Positions 27,611-38,359 of a DNA stretch of 64,000 bases are shown here, piece after piece; within the stretch, counting starts at the first letter, position 1, and every line of letters begins with the position of its first letter. Position numbers and translations under genes: made by a program. Below the pieces are notes generated by a model. The model saw only the letters and a list, made by a program, of their open reading frames with translations, was not told the origin of the DNA and did not search any database. Origin of the DNA: Corallochytrium limacisporum (Eukaryota > Opisthokonta); contig PDIP01000103.1 of the NCBI GenBank assembly GCA_002811645.1, positions 1 to 64,000 of the forward strand, given 5' to 3'.

Positions 27611-29704
27611 TTACCTGTTTTCCAACGGGGGATAAGAGCCCTTGGTGCGCCAGTAAACATTGCACGCACTGCAGAGTCGGTCATTGTTGGCACCGATGCG
27701 CCAACCGGGGGTTTCACTGGTGCCACAGTGATCGCACGTCGGCTTCGGTCCGATATCCACTTCCGGCTTTTTGCTGGGGAACGGAGCAAATTTTGAACCC
27801 CCCTGCTTCCAGGGGCGGTGCACCGGGCCAGAGGAGGCCGCTTTGTTGCCGTGGCCTTGACTATCTCGGCGGCCTGGCGTACTCAGGACAACACTTTCGT
27901 AGAGACCAGGTGTCGGATCAGCTTCAACAATGGCCCCATTGAGGGCTTTAACGCTTGCGAGATCCTGCGGCTTACTCTCATAGCATGCAATGCTCAGACG
28001 CCGTGTGAGGTAACAAGCCAGGTGCATTTCTGCTGGTGTAGGTTCACCGGCAGTTTTGGAGGTGTTGAAGCCATTGTTTAGGCGCTCTTGCTGAAGCAGG
28101 TACAGTGCAGCAATGAGAGTACTGTTCTGGTCCAGGAATGCGTCAGGAGCCGCCTTCATCTGTCTGTATAAGGCCGCGAGCTCTCCTTCATCTGTGGTCA
28201 CGAATGACACGTCCAGGTCGTTCTCGTAGAGCCAGATCAAAGTATCCTTCAGCACGGGTTCTATCGCAGGCACGCGCTGTTTGTCCGATTCCAGACCAGC
28301 CATGGGTGCTGCAGGGGGCTCCTCGCCACGGTCCTCCACTGGTGCCTCCGTCTGGCCCTCTTTCAAAGGTTCCGTGTCCGGAAGAAACGGGTCGGATATT
28401 TGCCTGGGCAACATCTCTGGGCCCGTAGCTTCATCCTTCTCATTCTGCTCCTTTTCAGCCTCGTCGATACCTGCCTGTGCCAGTTGCGAGAATACTCCGC
28501 CTGTGATCTCATCGAGACGTGCGGTAATTCGCTGGCTGACTTTGTCCGAGTCTGTGCTGTCGTACATTTTAAGCAAGCTGTTGGCATACAGCACACCAGA
28601 CTCGTCATGCCAGAGATCCCGAAGCAATTGACTGTCCTCCTGGCCCAACGTCGCCTCGGTGGAGTCGTAGTGTTGAGCAAGTGTGTCGAACAGCCGGTGT
28701 CCACGCAGACTGCCAATGTTTGCCGGCTTCAAGGGCCGCACAGCTGCCTTTGCCCGGTCCCTTACGGAGACATTGTACACGTGCTTCTCCACCAAAGTTC
28801 GCAGAGACTTTTGGACCTTGTTCGTTTCGGTTGCGCCTCGGTACTCTATGTACTCCGCAATCAATTCCCTCGGCAGATCGATCTTCGTGTTTTCTTCCTC
28901 TTCCACGACGGCCTGAGTTTCCACCGCGGCAGGTGCAGCTGTACCATCAGATTCTGCCTGACCTTCGGTCTTAGACGAAGCTTCCGTGTGTCCTTGCTGT
29001 TGGTCAACGTCCATGGCGTCGGACGGCTTTTCCCCTTCCTCTTCGCCTTCGCCATCTTTTTTCTCTTCGCCAGTGCGCCTCAGACCTTTACTTTCCAGGA
29101 TCTGTTCTTCCTTGGCCTGCCAGTTCTTCTTGCTCTTTTCGACCATGTTTTCTGCCACGCCCTTTAGTTTCTTAGCCTCCCGGTAGTAGATACTCCGATC
29201 ATCATTGAAGGTCATACAGTTATCGCAAATGAGCTTTAGGTCGTCTATGTATGCTTCCAGCGTCCCGTACATCATGCCTTTAATCTTTTTTTCCATGGTG
29301 GAAAGGTCCATGGGTTTCTTGATTATGTCCCGATATCCTGGTACATCTTCTTCACTCACGGGCTCAAGGAAAAAACCATAGTGGTCTTTCGCCATAATCT
29401 TTTGGTGCAGGGGCTGCAAGAACTCTGCAAGGGCGCGTGTTATTGCACTAAGTTGAGGTACCCCACTGCCCACTTTGATGTTTTCTCCATGTTTATCCGA
29501 AGTCACCGTTGATGAGTCCTTACGGCCACGCTTGCCGGCTGAGTCAGCCTTCCCCAGTCCAAGCTCTTTCCGCCATGAGCGCAGTCTTCCTTTCGTCCGC
29601 GGCTCAACTTGTTCCGTTTCCTTTACAATCTGAGCCTTTCTTCCAGATTTCTTTAGCGAAAAGCGCAGTTTCAATGGCCTGCTTTGCAAATGTAAGACCG
29701 CCAT
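27611..29704 (-). CDS. BRD7/BRD9-like bromodomain protein with C-terminal GATA zinc finger
   Basis: This 697-residue nuclear protein has a basic N-terminus, a bromodomain at about 85-190 and a helical DUF3512-like region after it. The bromodomain has Gly-Phe-Phe, Pro-Gly-Tyr, Ile-Lys-Lys-Pro-Met-Asp and the acetyl-lysine-binding Asn167 in Met-Thr-Phe-Asn. The arrangement and wording match BRD7/BRD9, subunits of SWI/SNF remodellers. The extreme C-terminus has a type IV GATA finger, Cys657-x2-Cys660-x17-Cys678-x2-Cys681 with Thr-Pro-Gly-Trp-Arg. Typical BRD7/9 proteins lack this finger, so it would combine acetyl-lysine reading with sequence-specific DNA binding. The stop overlaps a perfect donor (CAG/GTAAGG), so a further 3' exon is possible, but it would run antisense into RPN11. 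Confidence 0.88.
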   Translation of the reverse strand: MAVLHLQSRPLKLRFSLKKSGRKAQIVKETEQVEPRTKGRLRSWRKELGLGKADSAGKRGRKDSSTVTSDKHGENIKVGSGVPQLSAITRALAEFLQPLHQKIMAKDHYGFFLEPVSEEDVPGYRDIIKKPMDLSTMEKKIKGMMYGTLEAYIDDLKLICDNCMTFNDDRSIYYREAKKLKGVAENMVEKSKKNWQAKEEQILESKGLRRTGEEKKDGEGEEEGEKPSDAMDVDQQQGHTEASSKTEGQAESDGTAAPAAVETQAVVEEEENTKIDLPRELIAEYIEYRGATETNKVQKSLRTLVEKHVYNVSVRDRAKAAVRPLKPANIGSLRGHRLFDTLAQHYDSTEATLGQEDSQLLRDLWHDESGVLYANSLLKMYDSTDSDKVSQRITARLDEITGGVFSQLAQAGIDEAEKEQNEKDEATGPEMLPRQISDPFLPDTEPLKEGQTEAPVEDRGEEPPAAPMAGLESDKQRVPAIEPVLKDTLIWLYENDLDVSFVTTDEGELAALYRQMKAAPDAFLDQNSTLIAALYLLQQERLNNGFNTSKTAGEPTPAEMHLACYLTRRLSIACYESKPQDLASVKALNGAIVEADPTPGLYESVVLSTPGRRDSQGHGNKAASSGPVHRPWKQGGSKFAPFPSKKPEVDIGPKPTCDHCGTSETPGWRIGANNDRLCSACNVYWRTKGSYPPLENR

Positions 29705-30801
29705 AGTTTCTCTCCTTGGTTACAATCTTTGCACTCTTTCTACTACGACACCATGGCGATTGTTCCCTTGTCGTTCCGGGCCGAATCCAAAATATAAACA
29801 AAATCCTCTATCTTTGTTTCGAGTTCAATGTCACGACATTTTCGTGTTTCCATATCATGGCTGTAATACCTGTTTCCGACGCTCACCAATCTCACAGCTT
29901 AACCACCCGGACACAGCAGCGCCTTTCCAGAACAGCATCAAGTGCGCGGGACATTCCGATGGTCTGGGTTGGGTTGCCCCGGGGAGGAGGGAGGGGAGGG
30001 GGGCCACCGCGAACGCACATTTGCAGTCTTGGGTCCTCCGCTGCACGCCCGCAACATAGAGCCTACTACGTTCTGCCATACCCAGCAGTCCTTCTCACAA
30101 ACGCGAGCCAAGCGCTCCGGACTCCCCCTTCCCACTGGGGCTCCCAGAAAGCCAATCTTCCCATCCGGTACCGTACTACTGCACTGCTGTGGCTACGGGG
30201 TCCATTATGCACGATACACCGGGCGCTCCATTGACCCCAAGCCTGAGCCGCGCGCGCAAACACACACCGTAGAAGAGGGGGCAGCACCAGGGAAAAAGAA
30301 TAAAAAAAAAAAAACCAAAAAGGAAAGGGAAAGAAAATAGGCCCCTGAAGGTGGAGCAATTTCCCTCCTGGAGGAGCATGACAGGGCGTGAAGTGTGTAC
30401 ATATTCGATACAATCGAATGAAGCAGACGACGGCGGGCAACCGGCCCGCGAATCTAAGACAAGGGACTAAAGATCCACCATGGTGTCAAAGAGAACTAAA
30501 ATGGTATGTATGTAATGTGTAAACGAACAGATACGAGACGGGCACTGAAAAGAGATGCAAGGCAAAAGGAAGAACAAAAACAGGAGGAATACCTGCCCGC
30601 TCTCTCGTGTGCCGCGCTATTGATGTGTAGCTTCTGTCAATTCCGCTTTTCAAAAACTGCGCTATGCGCATACTTGTGGAGGATGAACATGGTGTGAACA
30701 CTGGAGTGATCCTGTGTTACTTCCGGACTGGTGTTTTCTCAATATGACGTGAACTAATCTGCTGAGCTCCTGGCCCAGGGTCTTATGTACCGGGAGGAAC
30801 C
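29705..30801. other. Intergenic spacer
   Basis: It holds the 5' end of the bromodomain gene and the 3' end of the pyrophosphatase gene. No other gene is supported; overlapping frames on both strands are low-complexity. Confidence 0.5.
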
Positions 30802-31647
30802 CTAGCATGCCTCAGCTTCCTTTTGTTGGGCCATAAACTGCTTGTACTGGAGGTGGCACTCGTTAATGACGTTGATAGCATAGTCTTGGTCCTTGCATTC
30901 CCCGTCAAAGCAGTACTTGTTCTCTGGCTTGCCATCGACGGTCTTGTACAAACGGTACCAGTTGCGAATTTCGTCAATGACCTCGGGCTTTTCCCGCTTC
31001 AGATCCTCGAGAGTATTCAATACCGGTGCCATTTCATCGTCAGTCTTGATACAGATCACCTTCCAGTCGCACTCTCCCTCGTCGATTAATCCAAGGATGC
31101 CGAGGGGCTTCACGGGAGTCACGCACCCCACGCCCAGGGTCTTTGATCCAATCTCTACTACATCAATGGGGTCAGCGTCTCCCCTCAGGCCAGTTTCGTT
31201 GATTTCGTTGGGGTCTTCGTAGGTCTGAGGCAGCATGCCGTAGTTGTGCAGAACAGGCCCATAGCTAATCTTGCGAGGCTTGCCGTTCTTGACATCCACC
31301 TTAATGGGCGTCATCGGTTCTGTAAGGTTGACTTCACACTTGTCCTGTGTTCCCCGTGGCATCTCGCAGACAAAGTTAAACACATTTCCTGCCCCGTTAG
31401 CCTTCAGGGGGATGTCATGCCAGATGGAAATGGTTTCACGCTTAATGCAATCCCGCATGAGTACTTTGTAGTCCAGTGTTCCCTCGTCACCGCTTACCTT
31501 CACAGCGTATCGGGGTGTACCCTTGGCCTGCAGGGCAAAGTGCCGGGTGGCCACAGCCCCGCACGCTGGTGCTACCATCTTACGTCCAAGCTGCTGTGCA
31601 TGCCTGGACATTTGTAGGGTAGCACGGTTTGCTACCAAAGAGAGCAT
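30802..31647 (-). CDS. Inorganic pyrophosphatase, family I, probably mitochondrial
   Basis: This 281-residue protein matches soluble family I pyrophosphatases. The active-site signature is Gly-Asp-Ala-Asp-Pro-Ile-Asp, with Tyr-Gly-x-Leu-Pro-Gln-Thr-Tyr-Glu-Asp-Pro upstream and a conserved Lys-Val-Ile...Asp-Glu region downstream. It hydrolyses pyrophosphate with Mg2+ and so drives biosynthetic reactions. The first about 40 residues are Arg/Ala/Ser-rich with few acidic residues before the catalytic core begins, which fits a mitochondrial presequence (Ppa2 type). No second copy is in the window, so dual targeting from an internal Met (residue 13 or 24) is possible. Confidence 0.95.
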   Translation of the reverse strand: MLSLVANRATLQMSRHAQQLGRKMVAPACGAVATRHFALQAKGTPRYAVKVSGDEGTLDYKVLMRDCIKRETISIWHDIPLKANGAGNVFNFVCEMPRGTQDKCEVNLTEPMTPIKVDVKNGKPRKISYGPVLHNYGMLPQTYEDPNEINETGLRGDADPIDVVEIGSKTLGVGCVTPVKPLGILGLIDEGECDWKVICIKTDDEMAPVLNTLEDLKREKPEVIDEIRNWYRLYKTVDGKPENKYCFDGECKDQDYAINVINECHLQYKQFMAQQKEAEAC

Positions 31648-32157
31648 GTTGATCCCTTCCTTTTCTGTTTCCCTTTTTGATTTTATGAAGCGTACTCGCT
31701 ATCTGTCTTTTATGTCTAGTGCCAAGAATGTTAATTTCCGGCGCAAAAACTTATTCCGAATTAATTCCGGCTATCGCTATTCAGCTTTCCCGTCGTGATT
31801 GTGTCTATGACTAATCATGTAAATCCCACGTGAATTGAAGGTAACTTCGGCACTTCAAACACCTTCCCAGTGCTTCCTATATTCAGTGTCCACCCGGAAA
31901 CAGTGACCAAGGGGTGAAGAAATTCTAGTAAGCCACATTGTCGGAACGGTTTGCGAGTTTCCAGCCCAGAAGCCATCATCTTGCGCACTTCTCAAAACTT
32001 CTTGAAACTTTGAGGTCGCTCTCCCCAGGCCGCACCAGCGCCGAGACGTTTTGTTTTCTTGGCCACCAGAGCCCGATGGCCAATCCGGGACCGTGTGCGA
32101 GTCATAGTATTGGGCCCTTCTCTCCCAAACCCCCCCCCCTTCCCCTTCTCTGGGCTT

Positions 32158-32437
32158 CGGATCCCCTTGGGTGGGTGGGATGGTTCCCCCGGGAGAAANN
32201 NNNNNNNNNNNNNNNNNNNNNNNNNNNNNNNNNNNNNNNNNNNNNNNNNNNNNNNNNNNNNNNNNNNNNNNNNNNNNNNNNNNNNNNNNNNNNNNNNNNN
32301 NNNNNNNNNNNNNNNNNNNNNNNNNNNNNNNNNNNNNNNNNNNNNNNNNNNNNNNNNNNNNNNNNNNNNNNNNNNNNNNNNNNNNNNNNNNNNNNTCGGA
32401 TCCCCTTGGGTGGGTGGGAGGGTTCCCGCGGGAGAAA
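32158..32437. repeat. Near-identical 41-bp sequences flanking an assembly gap
   Basis: The sequence at 32158-32198 recurs at 32397-32437 with two mismatches. Both are (G)TGGGTGGG-rich, and the gap lies between them. A collapsed tandem repeat is the likely cause of the gap. Confidence 0.8.
32199..32395. other. Assembly gap (197 N)
   Basis: Run of unknown bases. Its true length and content cannot be known from this sequence. Confidence 1.
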
Positions 32438-35400
32438 ACCCCTCATCGGTGCGGTCCCGCACTCCCCCTCCCCCCCCCTTCCTGGGGACTAAGTCTATTT
32501 TTCTTTTTTGTCGCCTTCGCGCGCGCGTGGTTCTCCACTACCCTCACCTCCCCTTCCATACTTTCCGCGCCTCTTTTTTTTCATAATGAATATATTGAGA
32601 TTTGGGCTTCCGGCTGGATGCATATTCTAAAAATGTGCTCCTCCTTGGGGATCCAAAGCATTCTTCTTCTCCCCCCCCCCCAAACCTCCTCCTCCTTTTC
32701 TCCTTTCTTTCCCCCGGGGCAGACCAACTTCAAAACAGTCGGGATGCTGTTGTACAGCATAGCTGCGTGTTCGAGATAAAAAGTGACGGCGTGTTCCTTC
32801 AACCGCGCTCACCGGGTATTACTTTTTCCGATTTTGTGTACTTAATTTGCCAAAACCCAACTATTTTTTTCTTGTTTGGCACGGTCTGCTGACGCGATTC
32901 CCACTACGAAGCGGCTAACGTAACGGCACACGACAGACGAAAACCAGGAAAAAATATGGTATAGTTCCTACCATGAAGGCAGGTCAACAAAAAACTTCAG
33001 GGCAGACCAATGCATAGGATGGATCCTAGGACAGCCACAAACGAAGAAAAAAACACTTGCTAAGCCGACGAATTTCGGCATACGACCTCCAAAAATTTCC
33101 AGAAACCATTGTCGGTTGAGTAGTCGATGAAGGCCCCTTTACTGGAAGTATTGGCGGCTCCGTGTGCTGATCGGCCATCAGACTGGAAGGGGATTCCCCA
33201 AGGGACAGGCCGCGGAGAAGCCAAGAGAGAGGAGGGCCACAGAGAAGACATCATGCGAATAAAGGAATGGCTTGGTGTTGATTGGAAGGAAAGGGAATGG
33301 GACATAAAAGGTCTCGAAAGAAGTCGAACCTTTTCGCGAAAAGCACGGGAACAAATAAAAACTAAACCGGCGCAAACAAAAAAAAATAATCAAAATTTCA
33401 AGAACCCGGAAAAGAAACGTTCGGTAGACGAAGAGCAGCTAAACAACCGTAAGATCCGCCACCTACCGAACCAGCGAGGACACATCCGACAAGCATTCCA
33501 CTACCTGGGCACCACCAAGGCCGTACATCATCACCATCTCCTATTATCTTTCGTGCTTCTCCCTTTCTCTCTAATTCTTGGGTTATTTATTGTTCTCAAC
33601 TGTCCCGGGGTTGTATGCCCCCGTGCTTTGCAGTGCTGCATGTCTTAGATCGCCCGTGCCAGTCACGAGACCTTTGAAGGGGGGGGGCCCGGCGGGGAGG
33701 GGCGAACGACTGGCTGTTGTCAATCGATGAACGGTCGCGAAAAAAAAGAAAAGAAAGAAAGAAAAGACCGGCCCGCCGAGGCTCCTCCTTGTCCTGTACC
33801 CATACAAAACAACCGCACTGGGGGGTGGGGGACCGGCCAATGGCTTTCTTCTCCCAGCCCACCACCAAAAGCAGAGCGGGGTGGGGTAGATTGCCAAAAA
33901 TAAATCACCGCTTCGCCTGCAGCATCTCCACCGGGGTCCGGGGAACTCGGGAAACGAGAGCGAATGGCGAGGGGAGGGGAGGGGCGCGCGAAGGTGGTCC
34001 CCCCGTTTCGTGAGGGGTTGATGGATCAAGAAAAGAAAGGGACGCATACATTTACTACTATAACAGAGGAATAGAACACACCAACTGCAATTCGTGGATA
34101 GTTTTACTTTTTCTTTTTTCTTCCTTTTTTTCTTTGTGTTGGCTGTCGTCCATGTGTGTGTGTGTGTCAGTGACGTTATTTCGGTGGGCCGCCTGTTCAG
34201 TATTCCGGAGAACAAGGGACTGCTTGCACACACACCTCTCTTGCAAGAGCCGCGGGTAGGGAGAGAGGAAGATTTTGGAGCCCCGCGGGAGGGGGGGGAG
34301 GGAGAGGAATGGTCTCGGGGCTGATGGTGATCAACCACTGCGGTATATACGCCTTGGCGGGCGGTCCCGCAGATTTGGCCGCTCCCCTGTCTCCGGGAGA
34401 GGTCCTCTTGAGATGATGCCCTGAGTGTTTCTTTATTGTTGACACTGCCTTCATGATAGGAACTATACCATATTTTTTCCTTCTTTTCTTGTTGGTGCTT
34501 TGGTCGGGGTTTTGGTCGGATCCAGTTGTTCTGGATCAATGCTGTCGCTGACGCACGGGTGCTCTCTGTTCCAGCAGTGGTCCCCGCTGTCCGTCCAGCA
34601 GCACGGATCCTTAAAAGAAAGTCAGCAAAATGAAATTCGTCGTTTTTTCCTCTTTTTTTCTTTTTCGACCGACGCAGACCGAAAGGCACGGGATCGAGTG
34701 GTGGTGGGTAAGGGGCACAGCCCGGACTGCAGCAAGCACGAATTGCCTCTCCTCCCGGTGTCGTTGAGTGCCAATTCGCCCATTGTTTTACCATAGAGAA
34801 CCAATCGGGAATCTGGGAAAATGGGACAGCAGACAAAAAGCAGTTGACGTTGCAAAATATTCTCGACGGCCCTTCCCTTCTGTTCGCACGCGGCTCTCCA
34901 TCGTTGTCCTTCCTTGAATCGGGAGACGGTGTGGTGTCCCGTTCGCAAGTCTTGGAAACCCAGAACGCGGGCGGCAATAGTTTCATATATTTACCTAGCA
35001 GATGATCGTCATATCACTTGGGCACACCAAAACGACACCCAGGTGAAAACCCATCAAGAGCGAATAGAGGAGAGAGCGGGACAAGAGAGAAAAGAGATCG
35101 GTGGGCGGCCTGGGACCAGGTGATAGATACCTTTTATTGCCGACGATTGCGGCACTCCTGGCATGCTGGACTATAGCTCACACCGCCCAGAGGGGACTTA
35201 AAGAGGTTGTCGTCTGTGAGAAACTACGACATTGACAAAGATCTCTCTGGGCGGATCATCGCTGATTGCGCTCCCATGCACTTTGCATATCTTGGGTGCA
35301 CTGTGCCACTGCGCCGTCTGGCACACTTCCATCTAGTGATGTCGGAAAACACACTGGTTACGCGGGTGCATCTAATTCTGTGACAATGTGCCGGAACACG

Positions 35401-36149
35401 AAGGAATACAGTGGAATTTGTGGAGCAAGAAGGAACACGGCCCCGAATTCCCGGAGCGTGTGTGGATCTACTGTAATTCAGTGCTCGACACATCGAACCG
35501 CGATCATTCATGCGACCGCGGAAACAAAATACAACTGAGGAAATCGTCAGCCATGTGGCCGGAGTTTTCTGTTTGAGCCACCCTTCCAGGGCCTGACAGT
35601 CGTTGTCCGGCCGCCCATAGTGCGGGATTGTCGCCCATTTCCGCCCCCCCCCCCCTTTTCCCGGGGTCCCTTTGTCTCATAGTACCACCAGCTTTTGGGA
35701 CTTCAGATCCGGGAGTCTATTTTCAGTTGCACCGCTCTCTGCCCGGTAGCTGGCTCCGGAATTAGGGTGGTTGCTAATACTGTTAGGGCATCAGCTTAAT
35801 TGTGCACTCCCCCTACTTTGCCGCCCTTGTGGGGGAGCTGGGGGACGGCTGATCTTGGGCGGGAGAAACCGCTTAAGCTAGCAGCCAGTTCCAGGCGGAG
35901 TCCACAAATCTGCGAACCCAGTCGATGGTGAAGGCGCAGGTATTCTGAGCGCTAAACAACTTTTAAAATCTTCTTAACCTGGCAGAGTTTAAATAGCAAT
36001 TATTTGAGTTCTATATGCAGAATGTGTGAAGAAGTGAGGACGGATTTAGTCTACTGAAGTTTTTGTGTGTCCTGAAGGAGTACTCTGGAAACAATGTAGG
36101 CAAACAAACGGAGCGTGTCACTAAAATTTAAAGACAAGAGGCTAAGAGC

Positions 36150-37742
36150 ATGATCTTCGAGCTTCCTCGACCAGATATTGAGCCTGAAAGGCTTATGCAA
36201 TTACAAACTTTTATTTTCCAAAAGTCAGGTGGGACGGCGCCTCGCACCGTACACAATAAGAGTGCAGCCCAGTTGGCTGCAGGCCTACATGTGCTGTCAG
36301 ACCGGGACCGGCAGACCTCTGTACAGATTGCGCACCGCAACTCCATTACGCAAGCCAAGGAAGAATCGGCGAGTAAGGAAGGCGAATCCAAACAGGATGA
36401 CGACACCAAGGACGAGGATTTGAAATTGGAACAGATCAAACGCATGACCCAGGCGGAAAAGGACGCCCGGAAAACAGAACTTCAGAGCAAATTGGACGAA
36501 TTGGCGGCAGAGAAACAGAAACTTTTTGATCAACTGAAACATGCGCTGCAGGAGGATCAAGAGGACCAGGCTGCGGGATCCAAGGAAGGTACCGCTATCC
36601 AAACGCCGGCTCTGACACCACGGAGCCCACGAGATCAGTTTGAGTTTGACAATGAACAGGAGGCAGGCTCGCAGGGTACTGATATGGGCGCTTCGGAAGC
36701 GGGACCTGTGACAGTCCCTGCAATGGCCATGGGTGGCGTGGCCAGCGTTGCTGCGGGTTCACTGATGAGCTCGCCACGTGGATCATCATCCCTGCTGAAG
36801 CAGGTCAGCCCGTCCGCAGCCGCCACCCGGGCAGCTCTATCTCACCAGGGCGGGGTTATGCCCATGTCGTATGGACGCATGCCACCATCGTCTATGTCAG
36901 GGGCTGGCGGGCGAACACCACCTCACATACCAGTCGGCGCACCACTCCCGGGACACGACCACGGACTTAACCCGTACCGTCGTGGCTCCCTGAAAATGTC
37001 CATGGACCAGCCACCCCCTGCCGAAATCCCCCCATCAGGATACGCCGATCGCGCTGCCAATAGTCAAGGGTTTCGGCGCCGGTTCCAGTCCGAGACAGGC
37101 TCCGTGGATCCGCACTCTGCTCCGCCCTTGGAACCGGGTCAGCTGCCCGGCAGCACAGTATCGGGCACTTCGGGCGGACAGGCCAGTCTACGTGCGTCGC
37201 GCGAGGATGCGCCTCTCGGTAGTTCAGGCGGTCCGCCTCGCTTCCCAGGCGGTGGTCCCAGTGACCGTCCGTACGGTCCGCCCCCGGGAGGGGAAGATGG
37301 TTACGGCTATCGTCGGCGCATGAGTGAGCGCGACTACTTCCATGACCGTGACCGCAGGGGGCCACCACCGGGTCCAGGAGGACGTCCGTACGAGCGTGAC
37401 CGCCGTGATCGTGACTGGGACAGGGACAGAGACCGTGGTGGCGGCCCCATGCGCGGACCGCCACCTCCAGGCGACGACCGCTACAGAGATCGGGACCGAG
37501 ATGATGCTGGCCCGCCGGGTGGCTACGACCGCCGTGATAGGGATTATGGCGGGGGCTGGGACCGTGACCGCGACCGCTACCGTCGAGGCGGCGATCGTCG
37601 CTTCTACCGTGGTGGTGGTGGTTACGGGCCTCCACGCGAGCCGCGTGACCCGCGCGATCCGCGCGACTATGGTGACTCTCGCGGAGGCCGTGGTGGTCGC
37701 AGGCCGTTCTTCCGCGGTCGTGGCCGTGGTGCCCCTTACTGA
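36150..37742 (+). CDS. Coiled-coil protein with Arg/Gly/Asp-rich (RGG-like) tail, possible GPS2-like region
   Basis: This 530-residue protein is mostly disordered. Residues about 92-135 form a coiled coil with a Met-Thr-x-x-Glu start and a Glu-Lys-x-x-Leu-Phe-x-Gln-Leu-Lys-x-x-Leu ending. That reads like the coiled coil of GPS2, a subunit of the NCoR/SMRT corepressor, but the similarity is short and unverified. The middle is Ser/Pro/Gly-rich with Ser-Pro sites. From about 370 the tail is dense in Arg-Asp and Arg-Gly with Tyr, like RNA-binding RGG and RD regions, ending in Arg-Gly-Arg-Gly-Ala-Pro-Tyr. A nuclear RNA- or chromatin-associated role is inferred. The tail produces long antisense shadow frames. 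Confidence 0.75.
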   Translation: MIFELPRPDIEPERLMQLQTFIFQKSGGTAPRTVHNKSAAQLAAGLHVLSDRDRQTSVQIAHRNSITQAKEESASKEGESKQDDDTKDEDLKLEQIKRMTQAEKDARKTELQSKLDELAAEKQKLFDQLKHALQEDQEDQAAGSKEGTAIQTPALTPRSPRDQFEFDNEQEAGSQGTDMGASEAGPVTVPAMAMGGVASVAAGSLMSSPRGSSSLLKQVSPSAAATRAALSHQGGVMPMSYGRMPPSSMSGAGGRTPPHIPVGAPLPGHDHGLNPYRRGSLKMSMDQPPPAEIPPSGYADRAANSQGFRRRFQSETGSVDPHSAPPLEPGQLPGSTVSGTSGGQASLRASREDAPLGSSGGPPRFPGGGPSDRPYGPPPGGEDGYGYRRRMSERDYFHDRDRRGPPPGPGGRPYERDRRDRDWDRDRDRGGGPMRGPPPPGDDRYRDRDRDDAGPPGGYDRRDRDYGGGWDRDRDRYRRGGDRRFYRGGGGYGPPREPRDPRDPRDYGDSRGGRGGRRPFFRGRGRGAPY

Positions 37743-38359
37743 ATGCAGCATCGTGTGTCTGGTGGTGCCCCAGTACTGAAGAATACAGAACATATCTAAT
37801 TTGGTTCACCAGTGACTCTCAGGAGAATAGAAAAGGCCTCAACCCCCCCCCTTTTTCCCTGGGGGTTTTTTCCTTCCCAAGAAGCAGAGGCCGGCTGGCC
37901 GCAGCGGCCCATGTGATTTTGCAGATATCCAGGACTATTAAGATCCTAGACACTTAGGTCTTAGCCGGAACCATTCTGAATGTACGAGAGTTCCGGCACC
38001 AGGTCGGGGAGAGTCCGCTTTATTTGTACCCTGGTTTTGGGGGCGGGGAACTCGTGGAGGAGCCGTGATTTTGGTGGCTGTCGCTCCGTTGGTTGGACAC
38101 TCCGCCAGATTTTGATCGAAATCGTCACTACCAAGCACATTGTGGCCCGAAACACAGAAACGCAAAATCCTTAAGTCTGAAGCTTTCAGCATGGGTGGAG
38201 CTTGAAGGTGTTTGATAGGTGAGCGCCAGGTACAAGATAAAGATCATTGCTTTCCAATTTACTGAAAATTTGGCACCGTCAGCGAGCACCGAACGGACCT
38301 CGAAGGATGTGATTGTAGGGCTTAATAACCAATCATCATATAAGACTGTCAACAGAACC
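37743..38359. other. Intergenic spacer
   Basis: It contains a C9...G5 hairpin (37841-37868) and the leader of the aminopeptidase gene. The frame upstream of the ATG at 38360 stays open to 38219 without an ATG, so it is treated as leader. Confidence 0.5.
37841..37868. repeat. Poly-C/poly-G inverted repeat
   Basis: AA plus nine C, a short pyrimidine spacer, then five G and a T run: a hairpin of the same type as at 5697, located 100 bp past the preceding stop codon. Confidence 0.5.

Larger units (their letters stand above)
31648..36149. other. Long spacer with an assembly gap
   Basis: This 4.5-kb stretch has no supported gene. It is rich in C and G runs (for example near 32135, 32675, 33680 and 35645) and includes a 197-bp N gap. 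A 467-codon minus-strand frame (33583-34986) is low-complexity with shadow frames and is not called. Confidence 0.45.

Noticed and set aside
33583-34986. 467-codon ATG open frame on the minus strand
   Set aside because: Composition is low-complexity (Lys runs, Ser/Pro/Arg), with competing frames on both strands and homopolymer runs, and no domain or signal. It is treated as spacer.
36967-37809. 280-codon antisense frame rich in His, Arg and Gly
   Set aside because: It mirrors the Arg/Asp/Gly-rich tail of the plus-strand gene, whose composition removes stops from the other strand.
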